A stretch of DNA of 64,000 nucleotides from Achatina immaculata (taxonomy: Eukaryota; Mollusca; Gastropoda; Stylommatophora; Achatinidae): contig CM019719.1 in assembly GCA_009760885.1 (NCBI GenBank), forward strand, positions 26,157,084 to 26,221,083. Reading direction: 5' to 3'. Positions within the stretch are counted from its first letter, which is position 1. Every line of letters begins with the position of its first letter. The notes under the pieces were generated by a model. That model was not told the DNA's origin and searched no databases. It saw only the letters and a program-made list of their open reading frames with translations. The position numbers and the translations under genes are program-made. This document shows, in pieces, positions 61,671 to 64,000 of the stretch.

Positions 61671-61925
61671 AACAAAGATCTTCTTTTTTTTATTTCAGAA
61701 AAATTCGGAATATGCTGGTGTTTGCAGTAACCTCAGCTTCTGGCGTGCTTGCTTACGTTTGGCTGATTTTGGTGCTTATCGTTATCACTCCGAAAGTGGT
61801 GGAGTTATGGGAGGCCATCGTCACATGTCTCATGTTTCCTGCACTTATTTTGCTCGCCTACGTAGCTGACAAGGGGCTATGTTCGAAAAAAAATACAATT
61901 TCATCTCAAGCTGAGATTGGTTTCC
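57046..61925 (+). CDS. SLC8: Na+/Ca2+ exchanger (SLC8/NCX), three exons, 3' partial
   Basis: Exons 57046-57324, 59063-59265 and 61699-61925 join without frame loss (phase 0, then 2 nt + 1 nt). The product has the NCX N-terminal half: extracellular Cys-bearing segment, TM1 with FLGVAIVSDSFMCGIEHITS, alpha-1 repeat (NLTLLAFGTSAPEILLSVIE, GTIVGSAAFNLFVI), VPDGETRKIR, and following helices up to AYVADKGL. It moves Ca2+ out against Na+ across the plasma membrane (family knowledge). The regulatory cytosolic loop and alpha-2 repeat lie beyond the right edge. Introns carry LINE A and F fragments. Confidence 0.94.
57325..59062 (+). other. NCX intron 1
   Basis: Short (CT)n/(AC)n near 57535-57575. A 45-bp tandem repeat (AGTTTAGATTTCTGCTAACA, CAGATTATACATTTTCTCCC, ACAA) occurs about five times at 58695-58925. 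No other exon seen. Confidence 0.6.
58695..58925. repeat. 45-bp tandem repeat, NCX intron 1
   Basis: Five imperfect units of AAGTTTAGATTTCTGCTAAC, ACAGATTATACATTTTCTCC, CACA; the last unit decayed. Confidence 0.88.
59063..59265 (+). CDS. SLC8: NCX exon 2 in window (alpha-1 repeat)
   Basis: 203 nt between acceptor CTTTCCAATAG and donor GTAAGG: 67 codons plus 2 nt. VWNDTVANLTLLAFGTSAPE, ILLSVIETCGHSFVAGELGP, GTIVGSAAFNLFVITALCIV, TVPDGET. It contains the ion-binding alpha-1 repeat with the essential acidic residue in SAPE. The usual GSSAPE reads GTSAPE. GC-rich against AT-rich introns. Confidence 0.96.
59480..60052 (+). mobile_element. LINE family F 3' fragment, NCX intron 2
   Basis: KMKIRIFKSNVLSVLLYGSE, CWKITKTIENKLNSFQTKYL, RRIRKIFWPHTIRNNILLAE, ERRWRWLGHMLRMTENSLPK, frame shift, [17 protein letters not shown].., CALGT, then GATTCAGTGAGAGAGAAAGA. 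Same family and GA tail as 35478-35790, here longer at the 5' side. Confidence 0.92.
60053..60889 (+). other. NCX intron 2, middle part
   Basis: A GA-rich microsatellite (AGAGAGGGAG-type) at 60313-60472; nothing else recognised. Confidence 0.55.
60890..61335 (-). mobile_element. LINE family A 3' fragment, NCX intron 2
   Basis: Minus-strand family A tail (WTYVGH..-equivalent with TGTCCATCTCCTTTTCCTGA on plus) ending TCTTATCTTATAATC at the left. TTTGGCATCTCTTAACAAT is duplicated at 61011-61048. The 5' end runs into a (CA)n/(CG) run at 61333-61380. Confidence 0.9.
61638..61670. repeat. (TTTC)n microsatellite
   Basis: About eight TTTC units shortly before the acceptor of NCX exon 3. Confidence 0.95.
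61699..61925 (+). CDS. SLC8: NCX exon 3 in window (TM4-TM5 region)
   Basis: Acceptor TTTTTATTTCAG; the first base completes Arg, then KIRNMLVFAVTSASGVLAYV, WLILVLIVITPKVVELWEAI, VTCLMFPALILLAYVADKGL, CSKKNTISSQAEIGF. Donor TTTCC|GTAAGT ends it at 61925; the frame stays open to 62030 but that is intron read-through. No exon for the XIP/large loop follows inside the window. Confidence 0.9.
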
Positions 61926-62227
61926 GTAAGTTGAGACAACTACTTCCATTGCTTTTAATGTACATTTATTCATTTTTTTTAAAGAACGGAAATTTACATC
62001 GTCACATAAATCTGTCTTCTTTTGTAGTATAAACTGGATCTCAGTCTTACTTTACACACAAGCTTTTCTCCCCACAGACAGAGCGAATCAATGAGTTCCC
62101 TTTGGCAACTTTATTGTTGCAAAATTATTGATGGCACAAATTTTTATCAAGAACTTCTTGGCTGCTTCGAGTGTTGATATCCTCAGTCTTATTTGAGACA
62201 GACTCAGTTGTCAGTGGGTACTGGATC

Positions 62228-63105
62228 AGATCTCACTGGTCCACCTTGTCACACGTGTTCACTGGTCCACCTTGTCACACGTTTTCACTGGTCCACCTTA
62301 TTACACGTTTTCACTGGTCCACCTTGTTACACGAGTTCACTGGTCCACCTTGTCACACGTGTTTACTGGTCCACCTTGTTACACGTGTTCACTGGTCCAC
62401 CTTGTTACACGTGTTCACTGGTCCACCTTGTTACACGTGTTCACTGGTCCACCTTGTCACACGTGTTCACTGGTCCACCTTGTCACACGTGTTCACTGGT
62501 CCACCTTGTTACACGTGTTCACTTTTCCACCTTGTCACACGTGTTCACTGGTCCACCTTGTCAGACGTGTTCACTGGTCCACCTTGTCACACGTTTTCAC
62601 TGGTCCACCTTGTCACTCGCGTTCACTGGTCCACCTTGTCACACCCGTTCACTGGACCACCTTGTCACTCGCGTTCACTGGTCCACCTTGTCACACGCGT
62701 TCACTGGTCCACCTTGTCACACGCGTTCACTGGTCCACCTTGTCACACGCGTTCACTGGTCCACCTTGTCACACGTGTTCACTGGTCCACCTTGTCACAC
62801 GCGTTCACTGGTCCACCTTGTCACACGCGTTCACTGGTCCACCTTGTCACACGTGTTCACTGGTCCACCTTGTTACACGTTTTCACTGGTCCACCTTGTC
62901 ACACGTGCTCACTGGTCCACCTTGTCGCACGTGCTCACCGGTCCACCTTGTCACACGTGCTCACCGGTCCACCCTGTCACACGTGCTCACCGGTCCACCT
63001 TGTCACACGTGCTCACCGGTCCACCTTGTCACACTTGCTCACCGGTCCACCTTGTCACACGTGCTCACCGGTCCACCTTGTCACACTTGCTCACACTCTT
63101 CCTAG
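62228..63105. repeat. 26-bp minisatellite, about 33 copies, NCX intron 3
   Basis: Unit TTCACTGGTCCACCTTGTCA+CACGTG. Variants are zoned: GTGTTC units on the left, GCGTTC in the middle, GTGCTCACCGG on the right. Since 26 is not a multiple of 3 and no phase has a stop, all three plus frames are open for 270-320 codons; artefact. Confidence 0.97.
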
Positions 63106-63425
63106 AACGTTTATGAGATCTGAGAAGTCTTTGTTTTTTTGACCTGTGGATAAGAACTTTACCAGCATTCTCTACAGCTGTAGTTCCCAGAGTTGGTGGT
63201 ACAGCACTCACTTCTCCACTCCCCTCCCTTCCCCCTCCCTCCTCGAGTTAGAAATATTCAGGAAGCAGAGAGAAGCAAACGAGAGCTACAGGTGACATCA
63301 GAAGCAAATGAACAAAGATGGGGGAGGGGGGGGGTTGCTATGATTATAGCCCGTGAGACAGCGGGCCACAATCAGTAAAAACGTCTGGAAACCACTCTTC
63401 TACATCGACCCAGGTGTAGAAATAG
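63106..63425 (+). other. NCX intron 3, unannotated part
   Basis: C-rich (63205-63245) and a poly-G run (about 63318-63334); no exon seen. Confidence 0.4.
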
Positions 63426-63429
63426 AAGA

Positions 63430-64000
63430 AGAATTTCTGCCTGCATGACGAGGCGCACCATATATACTCGACTATTAATAACAGAAGGGAAGGTTCAAAA
63501 GGTTCAACGGTACAAAATGACACTCCAGTGTCACTGCATTCAGGACAGCCTCATATATGCCCCCGCCGCACGCCGCAGTATCCATCTAAGAGTATGTTTG
63601 CTAACAGTTTCCATCAAGTGTTGGTTCTTTATGATGCATTTTCTGCCACACAGTTCAGATTTACTACTAGCACCCTTTATGTGTCTTAGCTCCAGCAATC
63701 TCTTCACAATTACTTCGTTCTTCCATTCCCGCTCTTCATTTTCCTGCAATCATTCCAATACGGCTTTAGCAATGTTCCCTTTGTCCATTGTCGTCCTGCC
63801 ATTTATTTTAGCCTGACCAGCAAGCCTGTCTGCCACATCACTGCCATGTACTCCCGTATGCTCTGGGCAGTGAAACCACGCTAGGCTTGTCACAGCTGAC
63901 TGGCTTAACAGATGAACCCATTCTCTTGGAAGCAAATTTTTCTCAGTCTTACGAAGCATACTCTGTGAATCCGTCACAATGACGCCGTTAACCACATCAT
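63430..64000 (-). mobile_element. retrotransposon RNase H domain fragment
   Basis: Minus strand, running off the window: VNGVIVTDSQSMLRKTEKNL, LPREWVHLLSQSAVTSLAWF, HCPEHTGVHGSDVADRLAGQ, AKINGRT. TDSQS and CPxHxGVxGSDxADxLAG are RNase H active-site motifs of non-LTR elements. Then ENEEREWKNEVIVKRLLELR, SELCGRKCIIKNQHLMET, TLRWILRRAAGAY after a stop near 63750. The upstream RT would lie beyond 64000. Confidence 0.85.

Noticed and set aside
61926..62030. Read-through extension of NCX exon 3
   Set aside because: Follows a consensus donor GTAAGT, and the extra residues are AT-rich without NCX similarity.
62171..63142. Three overlapping plus-strand ORFs of 277-323 codons
   Set aside because: They are the three phases of a stop-free 26-bp satellite; unit length not divisible by 3 makes every frame the same 26-residue cycle. 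No start context, no splice sites.

Overview
This window looks like nuclear DNA of an invertebrate animal, most likely a lophotrochozoan and perhaps a gastropod mollusc. The phylum is an inference from overall character, not proven. The reasons are split genes with canonical GT..AG introns, two animal gene families (inactive rhomboid, Na+/Ca2+ exchanger), very many truncated non-LTR retrotransposons, Tc1/mariner and Penelope-like elements, and long minisatellites. Nothing prokaryotic is present: no operons, no ribosome-binding-site-led ORF clusters, no CRISPR.

Three protein-coding genes can be supported. (1) On + at 232-10562 lie the six 3'-terminal coding exons of an inactive rhomboid (iRhom/RHBDF); all splice phases join and the 5' part is outside the window. 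(2) On - at about 45169-12694 there is an unrecognised multi-exon gene, found only by splice-site reading because its exons are too short to stand out as ORFs. Six to eight exons with mutually compatible phases encode a partly cysteine-rich protein with a tandemly duplicated FRFY/CCC exon, three 13-residue Cys repeats and a terminal exon with two CxxC knuckles; it ends with a stop and AATAAA tail-to-tail with iRhom. (3) On + at 57046-61925 lie three exons of an SLC8/NCX Na+/Ca2+ exchanger (TM1, alpha-1 repeat and following helices); the rest lies beyond the right edge.

The remainder is mobile and repetitive DNA, mostly in introns of these genes. Non-LTR retrotransposon remnants fall into several families, and most have their own microsatellite 3' tail (ATAAG-like, GAAT, GAT, GA). 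Copies are nested in each other with visible target-site duplications. DNA transposons include an almost intact Tc1-like element (31219-32742), three decayed mariners and a long-TIR foldback element with a transposase HTH remnant (27450-28135). A Penelope-like GIY-YIG fragment lies near 33.4-33.9 kb. Twenty or so minisatellites occur; five unrelated ones share a 26-bp period.

The most unusual material is a family of hairpin elements (16013-16165, 21637-22660, 41935-42480), some carrying tRNA-like Pol III boxes, one a perfect 54-bp-arm hairpin flanked by a 13-bp target duplication. A separate 1.3-kb inverted minisatellite lies at 53.8-55.2 kb.
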